64,000 nucleotides of DNA from the NCBI GenBank assembly GCA_020637215.1, contig JACJWI010000005.1, positions 62,001-126,000 of the forward strand. Reading direction: 5' to 3'. Below, piece by piece: positions 51,525 to 60,366 of this stretch. Every line of letters starts with the position of its first letter. Within the stretch, counting starts at the first letter, position 1. The notes under the pieces were generated by a model. That model was not told the DNA's origin. It saw only the letters and a list, made by a program, of their open reading frames with translations, and made no database searches. The position numbers and the translations under genes are program-made. This DNA comes from Microthrixaceae bacterium (GTDB lineage: Bacteria > Actinomycetota > Acidimicrobiia > Acidimicrobiales > Microtrichaceae).

Positions 51525-52781
51525 TCAGGCGATGCCCAAGGCGAACATCGTCACGATCAGGATCACCACGCCGACGAAGTCGACCGTCGCGGTCACCACC
51601 GGGATCCCGTAGGTGTCGGGGTCGACGTCGAAGCGCCAGGCGGCCATCGTCGAGTAGTACGCCAGTGCGGTCACGAAGGCGACGGTGACCGCGCCGCCGA
51701 TCAACGACAGCAGGACCATCCACACCAGCCCGGGCCCGTCCTGGCCGAGGACCGCGGCGGCGCCCGCGGCGCCGAGCGCGTTGAACAGGAACACCGGGAA
51801 CCCGAGGGCGAACACCAGCAGGGCGTCCTGACGGACGACCGGGCCGGGGTTGATGCGGGGCTCCACCACACCGAGGTGGAGGTTGGTCGACGTGCGGCTC
51901 GACAGGATCCCGCCCAGGGCCCCGGCCGAGCTCACGAACGCGGGCTCCATGACCAGCAGGGCGGGCAGCGCCGCGAACACAGCGAGCTGCTTCTGCACGG
52001 CGACACCCGCCAGGGTGGACAGGACGACCGCCGCGGTGAGCACCGGCAGCGACTCCCAGATGATCTCGCGCAGCTCGCTCAGGCGGGAGCGGATCGCGGT
52101 GACGAACACCACGACGGTCAACGCCACCAGTCCCCACCCCAGCGCCGAGGTCACGGCTCCGTGGCCGAGCAGCTTCGTGGCCAGGAACAGCGACGGGATC
52201 GTGATGACGTCGCCGAGGGTCGCCGTGGTCGGCGCGACCAGGTTGTCCATGTCCCAACCGCGGCGCACGGCGCCGATCGACAACAGGACCGTGGCGCCGA
52301 GGACGATCAGGCTCGCCAGCAGCCCTCCGGCGATCGACACCAACGACAGGTCGAGGACCCCGATCGCGTTCTCCACCCCCAACCCCACCGAGATGATCCG
52401 GGCGACGACGGCGAGGATCAACGACAGGGAGAAGGTCAGGGCGATCGAGGCGATGACGTTCTGGCCGAGGACCGACTCCCGCTTGGCGCTCAGCCGGAAC
52501 GTACCGGTGTGGATCGACGTCGAGAGCCGGTTGCCGAAGGTGCCGAAGATGTTGCCGCGCAACCCGATGGCGGCCGGGACCATGACCAGCAGGCCGGGCA
52601 GCGCCTCGAAGGTGCCGGTGATCGCTCCCAGCACCGCGCCCGCGACGATGCTGGTGGACGAGTTGAACAGCAACGCCACCAGGCTCTGGCGCGCGGCACC
52701 GCCGGTCGGACCGAGGAGGTCGACCAGTCGGCGGCCCAGGACCAGGGGCCGCGGGATCCAGGAGGGGAGCCGGCGGGCCAT
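51525..52781 (-). CDS. Double MgtE-domain (SLC41-like) divalent cation transporter
   Basis: A 418-residue integral membrane protein with about ten helices and two MgtE membrane domains in tandem. The first carries LLVMVPAAIGLRGNIFGTFG and WDMDNLVAPTTATLGDVITI, the second ALLVMEPAFVSSAGALGGIL and TYGIPVVTATVDFVGVVI. The cytosolic N and CBS domains of bacterial MgtE are absent. This resembles eukaryotic SLC41 transporters, whose two MgtE halves form a pseudo-dimer, so Mg2+ (or another divalent cation) is the likely substrate. ATG 52781 is chosen; GTG 52829 would add 16 residues. Array 2 follows its stop. Confidence 0.85.
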   Translation of the reverse strand: MARRLPSWIPRPLVLGRRLVDLLGPTGGAARQSLVALLFNSSTSIVAGAVLGAITGTFEALPGLLVMVPAAIGLRGNIFGTFGNRLSTSIHTGTFRLSAKRESVLGQNVIASIALTFSLSLILAVVARIISVGLGVENAIGVLDLSLVSIAGGLLASLIVLGATVLLSIGAVRRGWDMDNLVAPTTATLGDVITIPSLFLATKLLGHGAVTSALGWGLVALTVVVFVTAIRSRLSELREIIWESLPVLTAAVVLSTLAGVAVQKQLAVFAALPALLVMEPAFVSSAGALGGILSSRTSTNLHLGVVEPRINPGPVVRQDALLVFALGFPVFLFNALGAAGAAAVLGQDGPGLVWMVLLSLIGGAVTVAFVTALAYYSTMAAWRFDVDPDTYGIPVVTATVDFVGVVILIVTMFALGIA

Positions 52782-52937
52782 CGGGCAGAACGTCCCTGCG
52801 CGTGATCGGGGGCGACCGTCACGGTTCACGACGAGGCGGGCTCGTCCGGGCGGGCCGCCAGGCGGACCGGCTCACCCTAGTGGCGGTCATCGGGTCCCCC
52901 GACGATGACCGACCGGGTGTCGGGCGACGGCAGTTGC

Positions 52938-54011
52938 TCAGCCGACCTCGTCCATCACGTGGTCGAGCATGACCGTCGCCACGTTGTCGTCCTCGGGGAA
53001 GCCGTCGATGCCGGCGAGGGCGTCGGCCTGGCAGATCCGCATCATCACGACCGCGTAGCGGTAGGCGCCCCACGCGGTGTACCAGCCGAGGTCGCCGAGC
53101 TGGGTGCCGCTGCGGGCCTCGTAGCGAGCGACGACCTCGTCCATCGGGGCGAAGCCCGGCAGGTTGGCAACTCCGAGCTCGACCGAGAAGAACCGCTCGA
53201 ACAGGCAGAACCAGGCCACGTCGACGTGGCGGGGTCCGAGCGTCGCCATCTCCCAGTCGAGCACGGCGGCCGGCCGGTGGTCGCGGAAGATGATGTTGCC
53301 GATGCGGGCGTCACCCCAGTTGAGGACGGGCTCGGGTTCGGGGTCGGGTCGGTTCTCCCGCAGCCAGCGGGCGACCTCGACGAAGCGCTCGTGGGGGTGA
53401 TCTCCCCGGCCCCACTCCAGGAAGTCCTCGTAGAAGCGCAGCTGCTGGTCCAGGCCGGTGCGGCCGAGCTCGGGTCGGTCGAGTCGGTCCAGCCCGGCGC
53501 CGCGCCAGTCGATGGCGTGGATGTCGGCCAGCACGTCGATGGCGCTGTCCTGCAACCTCCGCTGCTCGGCCGGGGTGGAGGCCTCGAGCAGCCAGCCCTC
53601 CATGGTGTACGGCATGCGGTCCGGCGGGACCTGGCCGTCGACCCGGCCCATCACGATGAATTCTCCGCCGAGGACGTCGGGGTCCGACTCGTGGTAGCGC
53701 AGTGGTGGCAACGGCACCGTGGGCGCGGCGGCCGCGACGCGGGTCATGACGTCGAACTGCTCGGCCAGGTCGTAGGTGGGGAACACGGTGTGGCCGCTCG
53801 GGGCGGTGCGCAGCACCAGCGACTCGTGGTGCGGGGACCCCGCCTCGGTCCACGACGCGTCGAACAGCACCGTCTCGCTCGAGTGCCCGGTGGCCGACGG
53901 AGCGTCGAGGTTGGACACCTCGACGTTCTCCGCGTCGGGCAACTGGGCGGCCAGCCACGACCGCAGCCGTTCGCGCACCGACGACGGATCGAAACCCTGG
54001 CTGCTCGGCAT
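52938..54011 (-). CDS. Phosphotransferase (aminoglycoside phosphotransferase/ACAD10-like kinase fold)
   Basis: A 357-residue kinase-fold protein. LVLRTAPSG near residue 65 is the ATP-binding Lys/Arg strand; VLNWGDARIGNIIF (about 230) is the catalytic loop with Asp and Asn, and AVLDWEMATLGPRHVDVAW (about 250) the metal-binding DFG-like segment. This subgroup is usually encoded beside acyl-CoA dehydrogenases and probably phosphorylates a hydroxy-acyl-CoA or related metabolite, as shown for ACAD10/11 relatives, and not an antibiotic. It lies among lipid-catabolic genes, which supports that. Confidence 0.87.
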   Translation of the reverse strand: MPSSQGFDPSSVRERLRSWLAAQLPDAENVEVSNLDAPSATGHSSETVLFDASWTEAGSPHHESLVLRTAPSGHTVFPTYDLAEQFDVMTRVAAAAPTVPLPPLRYHESDPDVLGGEFIVMGRVDGQVPPDRMPYTMEGWLLEASTPAEQRRLQDSAIDVLADIHAIDWRGAGLDRLDRPELGRTGLDQQLRFYEDFLEWGRGDHPHERFVEVARWLRENRPDPEPEPVLNWGDARIGNIIFRDHRPAAVLDWEMATLGPRHVDVAWFCLFERFFSVELGVANLPGFAPMDEVVARYEARSGTQLGDLGWYTAWGAYRYAVVMMRICQADALAGIDGFPEDDNVATVMLDHVMDEVG

Positions 54012-54086
54012 CTGTCCCCCTGGAACCTGGTCCCCGACGGTCCGACGGGACGGTGATCCCGGCGGTCCGGACGGTGCAGCGTAGCG

Positions 54087-55643
54087 TCAGGGTCGGGGTG
54101 GATCCGCTCCGGGACGTGCTCCGAACGGCGTGGCGCGGTGGTTGGCCAGTCGGGCGTCGGTGTGCTCGATGCGCAGTCGCAACAGGCGTTGGGCGTAGTC
54201 GAGCACCTGGCCGGAGCGATCAGGGACGGACACGAGGTCGACGAGCTCGTCGGGGTCCTCGGACAGGTCGAAGAACAGCGGTGGGAGGTCGCCGCCGAAC
54301 TGGACGTACTTGCCGACGCGGTCGCGGATCACCGCCACCGCGCACTGGTCGTGGCGCAGGCCGAAGGTGTCCTGCACCATCGACGACGTCGGCATCCGGA
54401 AGTCGTACTCGGTGTGCACGCAGTCCCGCCACGGCTCGGGTGCGTCGATCCCGTCCAGGTCGGTGTCGAGGAACGGCCGCAGCGACGCCCCGTCGCAGAA
54501 GGGGGGCGGAGTCCCCCCGCAGAGGTCGACGACGGTCGGCAGGATGTCGACGCTCTCGGTGAAGGCGTCGATCACCCGACCCGATCGGGCTTCTGCCTGC
54601 GGCCATCGGATGATCAGCGGGATCCGGTAGCTCTGGTCGAAGAAGCCGAGCTTCTCCACCAGCCAGTGGTCACCGAGCTGCTCGCCGTGGTCCGAGGTGA
54701 CGATCACGACGGTGTCGTCCCGCTGGCCGAGCTGGTCGAGGCCGTCGAGCAGGACGCCGAGCTGGTGGTCGACCTCGGCGATCATGCCGTAGTAGGTGGC
54801 GCGCAGCTGGTCCTGGTCGACGCGGTCCGGAGGCGACGCGACGATGCCGAGCGCCGCGGCCACGAACGGGTGCAACTCGGCTTCGGCCGCGGGATCGGCG
54901 CGACGGACCGGGGCGGGCACCTGCGCCGGATCGAACATGTCGTTGTACGGAGCCGGCACCACGTACGGGGGGTGCGGGCGCAGGTACGACAGGTGCGCGC
55001 ACCACGGGTCGCCGGCGGCAGCGCCACCGCGGGCGTCGAGCTCGCGCTCGAGCCACTCGAGCGCTCGGCGGGTCAGGAACGCGGACTCGGTGTGTTCGGC
55101 GTCGTAGCGAGGGGGTGCCCACGTCGCCCCTCTGCCGGCGGGCACGGCGACCTCGACGTGGTCGTAGATGGAGAAGTACTCGGCGGCGGGAGGCACGTCG
55201 AAGCCCTCGTCGGCGAGCCACGCCAGCCACGGGGCGATGAAGTCGTCGAGGTGCACGCCCAGGTCGAAGCCGCGCATCGGCTGTTCCCACTCGCGCAGCT
55301 CGGGGGCGCCCGGCGACAGGGTCATCGGGTCGTAGGTGGTGTCGGTGTAGCCGAACAGGGTGGGTCGGTACCCGAGGGATCGCAGCGCCCGGGGCAGGGT
55401 GGGGAGGTGGTCCGCGAGCGGAGCGCCGTTGTCGGTCACCCGGTGGTTCATCTGCCACAGCCCGGTCAGCAGCGACGCCCGACCCGGCGCGCACGGCGCG
55501 CAGTTGGCGAAGTGGTGGGTGAAGCGGACGCCCTCGCCGGCCAGGCGGTCGAGCGTCGGAGTGCTCACCAGCGGGTGTCCACCCACGCCCAGGCAGTCGG
55601 CCCGGAACTGGTCGAGGGTGACGAGGAGGACGTTCGGGCGCAC
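54087..55643 (-). CDS. Sulfatase, formylglycine-dependent (type I), second
   Basis: A 518-residue sulfatase-superfamily hydrolase without signal peptide. MRPNVLLVTLDQFRADCLGV supplies the first metal ligands, NCAPCAPGRASLLTG the CxPxR signature with Cys51 as the residue to be converted to formylglycine, and VVIVTSDHGEQLGDHWLVEK the C-terminal metal motif. It is clearly distinct from the sulfatase at 13953-15572. It lies 75 bp downstream of the phosphotransferase start on the same strand and is divergent from the amidohydrolase. The substrate is unknown. Confidence 0.93.
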   Translation of the reverse strand: MRPNVLLVTLDQFRADCLGVGGHPLVSTPTLDRLAGEGVRFTHHFANCAPCAPGRASLLTGLWQMNHRVTDNGAPLADHLPTLPRALRSLGYRPTLFGYTDTTYDPMTLSPGAPELREWEQPMRGFDLGVHLDDFIAPWLAWLADEGFDVPPAAEYFSIYDHVEVAVPAGRGATWAPPRYDAEHTESAFLTRRALEWLERELDARGGAAAGDPWCAHLSYLRPHPPYVVPAPYNDMFDPAQVPAPVRRADPAAEAELHPFVAAALGIVASPPDRVDQDQLRATYYGMIAEVDHQLGVLLDGLDQLGQRDDTVVIVTSDHGEQLGDHWLVEKLGFFDQSYRIPLIIRWPQAEARSGRVIDAFTESVDILPTVVDLCGGTPPPFCDGASLRPFLDTDLDGIDAPEPWRDCVHTEYDFRMPTSSMVQDTFGLRHDQCAVAVIRDRVGKYVQFGGDLPPLFFDLSEDPDELVDLVSVPDRSGQVLDYAQRLLRLRIEHTDARLANHRATPFGARPGADPPRP

Positions 55644-55698
55644 CGGCGCAAGCTAAGCACCGTCATGCCCGACGGAGGCGCCCGGGTACGGTGACCCG

Positions 55699-56631
55699 AT
55701 GGCCGACCCCACCGGAACCGACCCCACCGGAACCGACCCCACCGGAACAGCATCCGGAACTGCCGTGCCGTGGCCGACGGGGCTCGGGATCGTCGACACG
55801 ATGTTCGACCTGCCCTTCGCCGACATCTCCAAGGTCTACGAGTTCCTCTCGCCGCAGCTGCGCGACGCCCAGTCGCGTGACGACTTCGAGTTCCCGGTCG
55901 AGTACATGTTCAAGGACGTCCCCAAGGCTGCGTTGGCCGAGCGGGACCCGGTCGACCACGCGCTCGCGCTCATGGACCACTACGGCATCGAGACCGCTCT
56001 GATCGGCTCGGGATCCGAGGACCAGTCCCGGGCGTTGAGCGGTCATCCCGACCGGTTCCTCCCGTCGATGGGCGTCGATCCCAACGACGGCATGAAGGCG
56101 GTCGAGGCCATCGTCCGGGCCCACGAGACGATCGGTCTGCGAGCCGTCGCGGCGTTCCCGGCCGGCTGCTCGCCGCAGGTGCCGATCGACGACAAGCGCT
56201 GGTACCCGGTGTACGCCAAGTGCTGCGAGCTCGGCATCCCGGTGTTCATGTGCGTCGGCGTGCCCGGGCCGAGGGTGCCGATGGGATGCCAGAAGGTGGA
56301 GCGACTCGACGAGGTGTGCTGGTTCTTCCCCGAGCTCACCGTCGTGATGCGCCACGGCGCCGAGCCGTGGGAGGACCTCGCGGTCAAGCTCATGTTGAAG
56401 TGGCCGAACCTCTACTACTCGACGTCGGCCTTCGCTCCCCGGTACTACCCGAAGGCGATCATCGACTACGCCAACACCCGGGGAGCCGACAAGGTCATCT
56501 ACGGCGGCTACTTCCCGATGGGCCTGACCCTGGAGCGCATCTTCGGCGACCTGCCCGGGGTGCCTCTCGAGGAAGAGGTGTGGCCCAAGTTCCTGCGCGG
56601 CAACGCCCGCCGGGTCCTGGGTCTGGACTGA
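55699..56631 (+). CDS. Amidohydrolase-2-like protein, metal ligands partly missing
   Basis: A 310-residue TIM-barrel protein of the amidohydrolase_2 group (decarboxylases and hydrolases). RAVAAFPAGCSPQVPIDDKR, YAKCCELGIPVFMCVGVPGP and LTVVMRHGAEPWEDLAVKLM are in the usual order, and the terminal FLRGNARRVLGLD is standard. The N-terminal HxH is replaced by DTMFDLPF, and the late SDYPH-type motif by YGGYFPMG, so most metal ligands appear lost and the protein may be inactive or use other chemistry. Residues 3-17 are DPTGT three times, encoded by three 15-bp repeats at 55705-55749. ATG 55699 is 55 bp from the divergent sulfatase. Confidence 0.85.
   Translation: MADPTGTDPTGTDPTGTASGTAVPWPTGLGIVDTMFDLPFADISKVYEFLSPQLRDAQSRDDFEFPVEYMFKDVPKAALAERDPVDHALALMDHYGIETALIGSGSEDQSRALSGHPDRFLPSMGVDPNDGMKAVEAIVRAHETIGLRAVAAFPAGCSPQVPIDDKRWYPVYAKCCELGIPVFMCVGVPGPRVPMGCQKVERLDEVCWFFPELTVVMRHGAEPWEDLAVKLMLKWPNLYYSTSAFAPRYYPKAIIDYANTRGADKVIYGGYFPMGLTLERIFGDLPGVPLEEEVWPKFLRGNARRVLGLD
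55705..55749 (+). repeat. Three in-frame 15-bp repeats at the amidohydrolase N-terminus
   Basis: GACCCCACCGGAACC is repeated at 55705-55719 and 55720-55734, and once more with one change at 55735-55749. It encodes DPTGT three times just after the start codon. Repeat number could change the N-terminal tail without shifting the frame. Confidence 0.9.
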
Positions 56632-56650
56632 GCCGCCGGCCCGGTCGGAT

Positions 56651-57427
56651 TCACCGCACCCAGGTGCGGAAGGTGAGGTCTTCGCCGGAGCGGTTCCAGA
56701 CTCCCGGAGCCTCGGGCACCTGGTACCACGACGTCCCGGCCGGGTAGGCGTCCGCGTTCACCGCGATCGACCAGTCACCTCCGCAACCGCGGGAACTGGT
56801 CACGACCAGGGCATAGGTGACGCCGGCCTGGACCGAAGCGGGGCTGGAGAGGGAGATCTCGGTCCACGTCTGGGTGGACGATCCGGTGCGGGAGCCCGAG
56901 CCGATCTGGGTGGGCGACGGCGTGCCGTCGGGCGCGACGGTCCGCACCGACACCGACGCCGCCATGGTGCCGGCGCTGCGCAGGGACACCCCGTCGAGGG
57001 TGCCGGTCCGCCCGGCAGTGAAGGTCTGGGCCCGGGTCCACTCGGTCGGGCACGTCATCAGGGCGTCGCCGGTGCTCGGACCGTCAGCGCTCTGGTCGAC
57101 CGCCCGGACCCCGGGCGGAGTGGTGGGCACGGTGGGCACGGGGGTGGTGGGGACAGGGGCACCGCCACCGGGGGTGGTCGCGGGAGGTGTCGGAAGCGGG
57201 GCGATCGTCACGTCCTGGCCCGCGCTGATCCGGAAGTACTCGTCGGTGGTCATGACCGGCTTCCAGGTCCCGCCGTCGCAGGCCAACACATAGGTGCCGT
57301 CGGTGCCCCACGGGCTCCCGTCGGCGGCGGGAGCACACGCCGCCCACATCACCGCCTGGTTCTGACAGGACGTCACCGCCAACGACGCCATCACGAGTGT
57401 GGCCAGGACGAACACGACTCTGCGCAC
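56651..57427 (-). CDS. Secreted lipoprotein with C-terminal beta-sandwich
   Basis: A 258-residue lipoprotein. RRVVFVLATLVMASLAVTS followed by Cys21 is a lipobox signal peptide. The mature N-terminal part holds several cysteines, a Pro/Thr linker (APLPTPPATTPGGGAPVPTT) and a C-terminal domain of about 140 residues with RAQTFTAGRTGTLDGVSLRS, TWTEISLSSPASVQAGVTYA and ADAYPAGTSWYQ, which look like a jelly-roll 'choice-of-anchor' domain. GTG 57427 is chosen because GGGGGAG precedes it and it places the signal peptide first. It is convergent with the amidohydrolase across a 19-bp gap. Confidence 0.8.
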   Translation of the reverse strand: MRRVVFVLATLVMASLAVTSCQNQAVMWAACAPAADGSPWGTDGTYVLACDGGTWKPVMTTDEYFRISAGQDVTIAPLPTPPATTPGGGAPVPTTPVPTVPTTPPGVRAVDQSADGPSTGDALMTCPTEWTRAQTFTAGRTGTLDGVSLRSAGTMAASVSVRTVAPDGTPSPTQIGSGSRTGSSTQTWTEISLSSPASVQAGVTYALVVTSSRGCGGDWSIAVNADAYPAGTSWYQVPEAPGVWNRSGEDLTFRTWVR

Positions 57428-57533
57428 AGGACTCCCCCGATCCGCTGCCGGGTGGCCCGCTGTCACCCGACGAGATCGACGGTACGGGTAGCCCCTGCCG
57501 GAGGCAAGTCCCGGGGGCAACCCGGTTGCCGCG

Positions 57534-59900
57534 TCAGGAGATCCGGACGGTCGTGGCGACCACCTCGACCTGGCGGTACGGCTCGAGGTCGCCACCGAGG
57601 TCCAGCCCCGCGGTCAGCGCCGGCGATCCGGCCCACCCTCCGACCTCGAGTCGGTACGACCCCGGTTCGCACACGAAGTCGAACGAGTCGTCGAAGAAGG
57701 CGAGTCGCGACGGGTGCAGGGTGAACTGCACCGTCCGCGCCTCACCCACGACGAGCGGGACCCGGGCGAATCCGACCAGCTGCCGGTCGGGCCGGGCCAC
57801 CGACGCGGTCTCGTCGTGGGCGTAGAGCTGCACCACCTCGACGCCGTCACGGGTGCCGGTGTTGGTCACCGCGACCGCCACCGTCGTCGGCGCGACCGTG
57901 GTGCCCGGATCGACCGACAGGTCGGAATAGCCGAACGTCGTGGTCGACAGTCCGAAGCCGAACGGATGCAGCGGAGCGGCCGGTGAGTCGCTGTAGTCAC
58001 CCCAGAACGCGCTCGCCCCGCCGCCGGCCCGGTGGTTGTAGTGGACCGGCAGCTGCCCGACGTGGCGGGGGAGGCTGACCGGCAGCCGGCCGCAGGGAGC
58101 AACCGCGCCGAAGAGCACGTCCGCGATGGCCGAGCCCCCCTCCTGTCCCGGCACCCAGGCCAGCAGCGTCGCCGAGCTCAGCTCCTCGACCCGGGCCAAC
58201 GTGTGGATCCGGCCCGAGATGACGACGGTGACGATCGGGGTGCCCGTGGCGGCCACGGCCTCGAGCAGGTCGAGCTGCACCCCGGTCAGATCCAGGTCGA
58301 CCGCGTCGCGGGCCTCGCCGACGGTGCAGTCGGGCACCAGGCCGGAGCGTCCCCCGACGCAGCAGACGACCAGGTCGGCGTCCGCCGCAGCCGCGACCGC
58401 GGCGGCGATGCCGCCGCGGTCCTCGCCGGTGATGTCGCATCCGCGCTCGTGGCGGACCGTCGTCCCGGTGCCGTCGACAGCGGCGCGGATCGCGGCCAAC
58501 GGGGTGGTCGACGGCGGGAAGTGCGGACCGGGGGAGAACGCCCCGCCGGCATGGGGGAGCAGCCCGGCGTCGTCGGACTGCTCGCCGTACACGATCTCGA
58601 GATGGGCGGGGTAGTGGTAGTCGCCCTGGAGCAGCCGGACGTCGTCGGACGCCGGTCCGATCACCGCCACGGTGGCCGGTCCCGGCCCGTTGCTGCGACT
58701 CTCCGCCGGATCCCACGGGAGGACGCCGTCGTTGGTCAGCAGCACCAGGGAGTCGACCGCAGCCCGCCGGGCCAGGGCGACCCCGGCGGGCGATCCGAAC
58801 GCGGCCGGGGCCGCATCGGAGTCCACGAACGGGTCGTCGAAGAGGCCGAGCGCCTCCTTCTGGGCCAGGACCCGGCGCACCGCGGCGTCGACGACGCCGA
58901 TCGGCACGATCCCCGCCTCGATCAGGGGTGGCAGCTCGGCGTAGCAGTCGAGCGCCGGCAGCTCGACGTCCATGCCCGCCAGCAGCGCCTTGGCTGCCGC
59001 GACGGCCTTGGTGGGGGCGACGCGGTGGAAGGTTCGCAGCAGGTCGACCGAGAAGTAGTCGGCCACGACCGTGCCGGTGAAGCCGAGCTCGCCGCGCAGC
59101 AGCTCGATCAGGATGAGCGCCGACGACGCACACGGCAGCCCGTCGACCGACGAGTAGGAGTTCATGACCGAGCTCAGCCCGGCGTCGCGGATGGCTGCCG
59201 CGAACGGCTCGGCGAACACCTCGCGCAGCTCCCGGGATCCGAGCTGCACCGGGCCATGGTTGCGGCCACCCTCCGGCAGTCCGTAGCCGAGGAAGTGCTT
59301 GGCGGTGGCGATCACCCCGTCGCGGGCACGCACCGAGCCCGCCGCGTCGGCGGGACTTTCCGGCATGGTTCCGTGCAGCCCGATCACATAGGCGGTGCCG
59401 AGCTCACCGGCGAGCACCGGATCCTCGCCGTAGGTCTCCTCGACCCGCCCCCACCGGGGGTCGCGGGCGACGTCGAGGACCGGCGCCAGGCTCTGGCGAG
59501 CGCCGACCGCGACCATCTCGGTGCGGATGTGGTCCGCGATCTCGTGGACCAGCTCACGGTCCCAGGTGGCGCCCAGACCGATCGCCTGGGGGAACTGCAC
59601 CGCGTCGCGGGCGCAGAACCCGGCGGTCGACTCCTCGTGGATCACCGCGGGGATGCCGAGGCGAGTCTCCTCGACCAGGAACCGCTGGATCTCGTTGGCA
59701 AACACGGCGACGCCCTGGGGACGCAGGCCGGTCGACGCGGCGATCCGGGTGATCTGGCCGGTGCCGTGCGCGAGCAGCCGTCGGGCCGCGTCGGGGGAGA
59801 AGCCGTGGTCGTCGACCAGATGGGTCGACCAGACGCAGCCGAGCTGGGCCAGCTTCTCCTCGACGGTCATGGCCTCGATCAGGGCGTCGATGTCGGTCAT
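57534..59900 (-). CDS. Glycoside hydrolase family 3 (beta-glucosidase-like)
   Basis: A 788-residue cytoplasmic GH3 enzyme that removes terminal beta-linked glucose or xylose. The N-terminal barrel has LGIPAVIHEESTAGFC, LAPVLDVARDPRWGRVEETY and ATAKHFLGYGLPEGGRNHGP, and the nucleophile is about Asp281 in GTVVADYFSVDLLR. A second alpha/beta domain (about 370-600) and a C-terminal fibronectin-like domain (VAVAVTNTGTRDGVEVVQLY) complete the three-domain form. No signal peptide is present. ATG 59900 is used; ATG 59930 would add ten residues. Its promoter region is shared with the divergent ArsC-like gene. Confidence 0.93.
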   Translation of the reverse strand: MTDIDALIEAMTVEEKLAQLGCVWSTHLVDDHGFSPDAARRLLAHGTGQITRIAASTGLRPQGVAVFANEIQRFLVEETRLGIPAVIHEESTAGFCARDAVQFPQAIGLGATWDRELVHEIADHIRTEMVAVGARQSLAPVLDVARDPRWGRVEETYGEDPVLAGELGTAYVIGLHGTMPESPADAAGSVRARDGVIATAKHFLGYGLPEGGRNHGPVQLGSRELREVFAEPFAAAIRDAGLSSVMNSYSSVDGLPCASSALILIELLRGELGFTGTVVADYFSVDLLRTFHRVAPTKAVAAAKALLAGMDVELPALDCYAELPPLIEAGIVPIGVVDAAVRRVLAQKEALGLFDDPFVDSDAAPAAFGSPAGVALARRAAVDSLVLLTNDGVLPWDPAESRSNGPGPATVAVIGPASDDVRLLQGDYHYPAHLEIVYGEQSDDAGLLPHAGGAFSPGPHFPPSTTPLAAIRAAVDGTGTTVRHERGCDITGEDRGGIAAAVAAAADADLVVCCVGGRSGLVPDCTVGEARDAVDLDLTGVQLDLLEAVAATGTPIVTVVISGRIHTLARVEELSSATLLAWVPGQEGGSAIADVLFGAVAPCGRLPVSLPRHVGQLPVHYNHRAGGGASAFWGDYSDSPAAPLHPFGFGLSTTTFGYSDLSVDPGTTVAPTTVAVAVTNTGTRDGVEVVQLYAHDETASVARPDRQLVGFARVPLVVGEARTVQFTLHPSRLAFFDDSFDFVCEPGSYRLEVGGWAGSPALTAGLDLGGDLEPYRQVEVVATTVRIS

Positions 59901-59957
59901 GGCCACGATCTTGGCAGGCCGTTCCGACATCTGCGGTCGCCCGCTACCGTGCGGCCC

Positions 59958-60320
59958 ATGGCCGACGTCGTGATCTTCCACAACCCGAACTGCAGCACTT
60001 CCAAGTACGCGGTCGGCGTGGCCTCGGACCTGGGGGTGGAGGTGGACGAACGCCGCTACCTGCTCAAGGCGCAGCGTCCCACCCGCGACGAGATCGTCGT
60101 GCTGCTCGATCAGCTCGAGGATCCCGCCACCGACCTGGTCCGCCGCGACGCGCAGTTCGCCAAGCTCGGTCTCACCGACGCGGACGTCGCGAGCGCCGAC
60201 CAGGTGGCCGACGTGCTCGCCGAGCACCCTCAGCTGCTGCAGCGTCCGGTGCTGGTCAAGGACGGCCGGGCGATCATCGGTCGACCCAAGGACCGGGTGG
60301 AGCCGTTCCTGCGGGGATGA
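59958..60320 (+). CDS. ArsC/Spx-family thioredoxin-fold protein
   Basis: A 120-residue protein of the glutaredoxin-type arsenate reductase family. VVIFHNPNCSTSKYAVGVAS places the catalytic cysteine at Cys12. LVRRDAQFAKLGL and QRPVLVKDGRAIIGRPKDRV hold the arginines equivalent to those that bind arsenate in E. coli ArsC. No ars regulator, ArsB or Acr3 pump is nearby, so arsenate reduction is plausible but a general thiol reductase role is equally likely. It is convergent with the TetR gene. Confidence 0.88.
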   Translation: MADVVIFHNPNCSTSKYAVGVASDLGVEVDERRYLLKAQRPTRDEIVVLLDQLEDPATDLVRRDAQFAKLGLTDADVASADQVADVLAEHPQLLQRPVLVKDGRAIIGRPKDRVEPFLRG

Positions 60321-60366
60321 CCGCGTAGAAGCTGCGGGCGTCGCCCGGGGCCGGCGCGCGTTCTGT

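Noticed and set aside
52782..52829. GTG at 52829 as start of the double-MgtE gene.
   Set aside because: It would add a 16-residue Arg-rich tail without a ribosome site. The ATG at 52781 is preferred, although its own site is weak as well.
52938..54011. Annotation as an aminoglycoside-resistance phosphotransferase.
   Set aside because: The kinase fold is shared, but context among acyl-CoA dehydrogenases and the overall pattern favour the ACAD10-like metabolic kinase group.
59901..60227. N-terminal extension of the GH3 gene to 60227.
   Set aside because: The extra stretch is antisense to the ArsC-like gene and lacks family pattern. GH3 homology starts at MTDIDALIEAMTVEEKLAQL.
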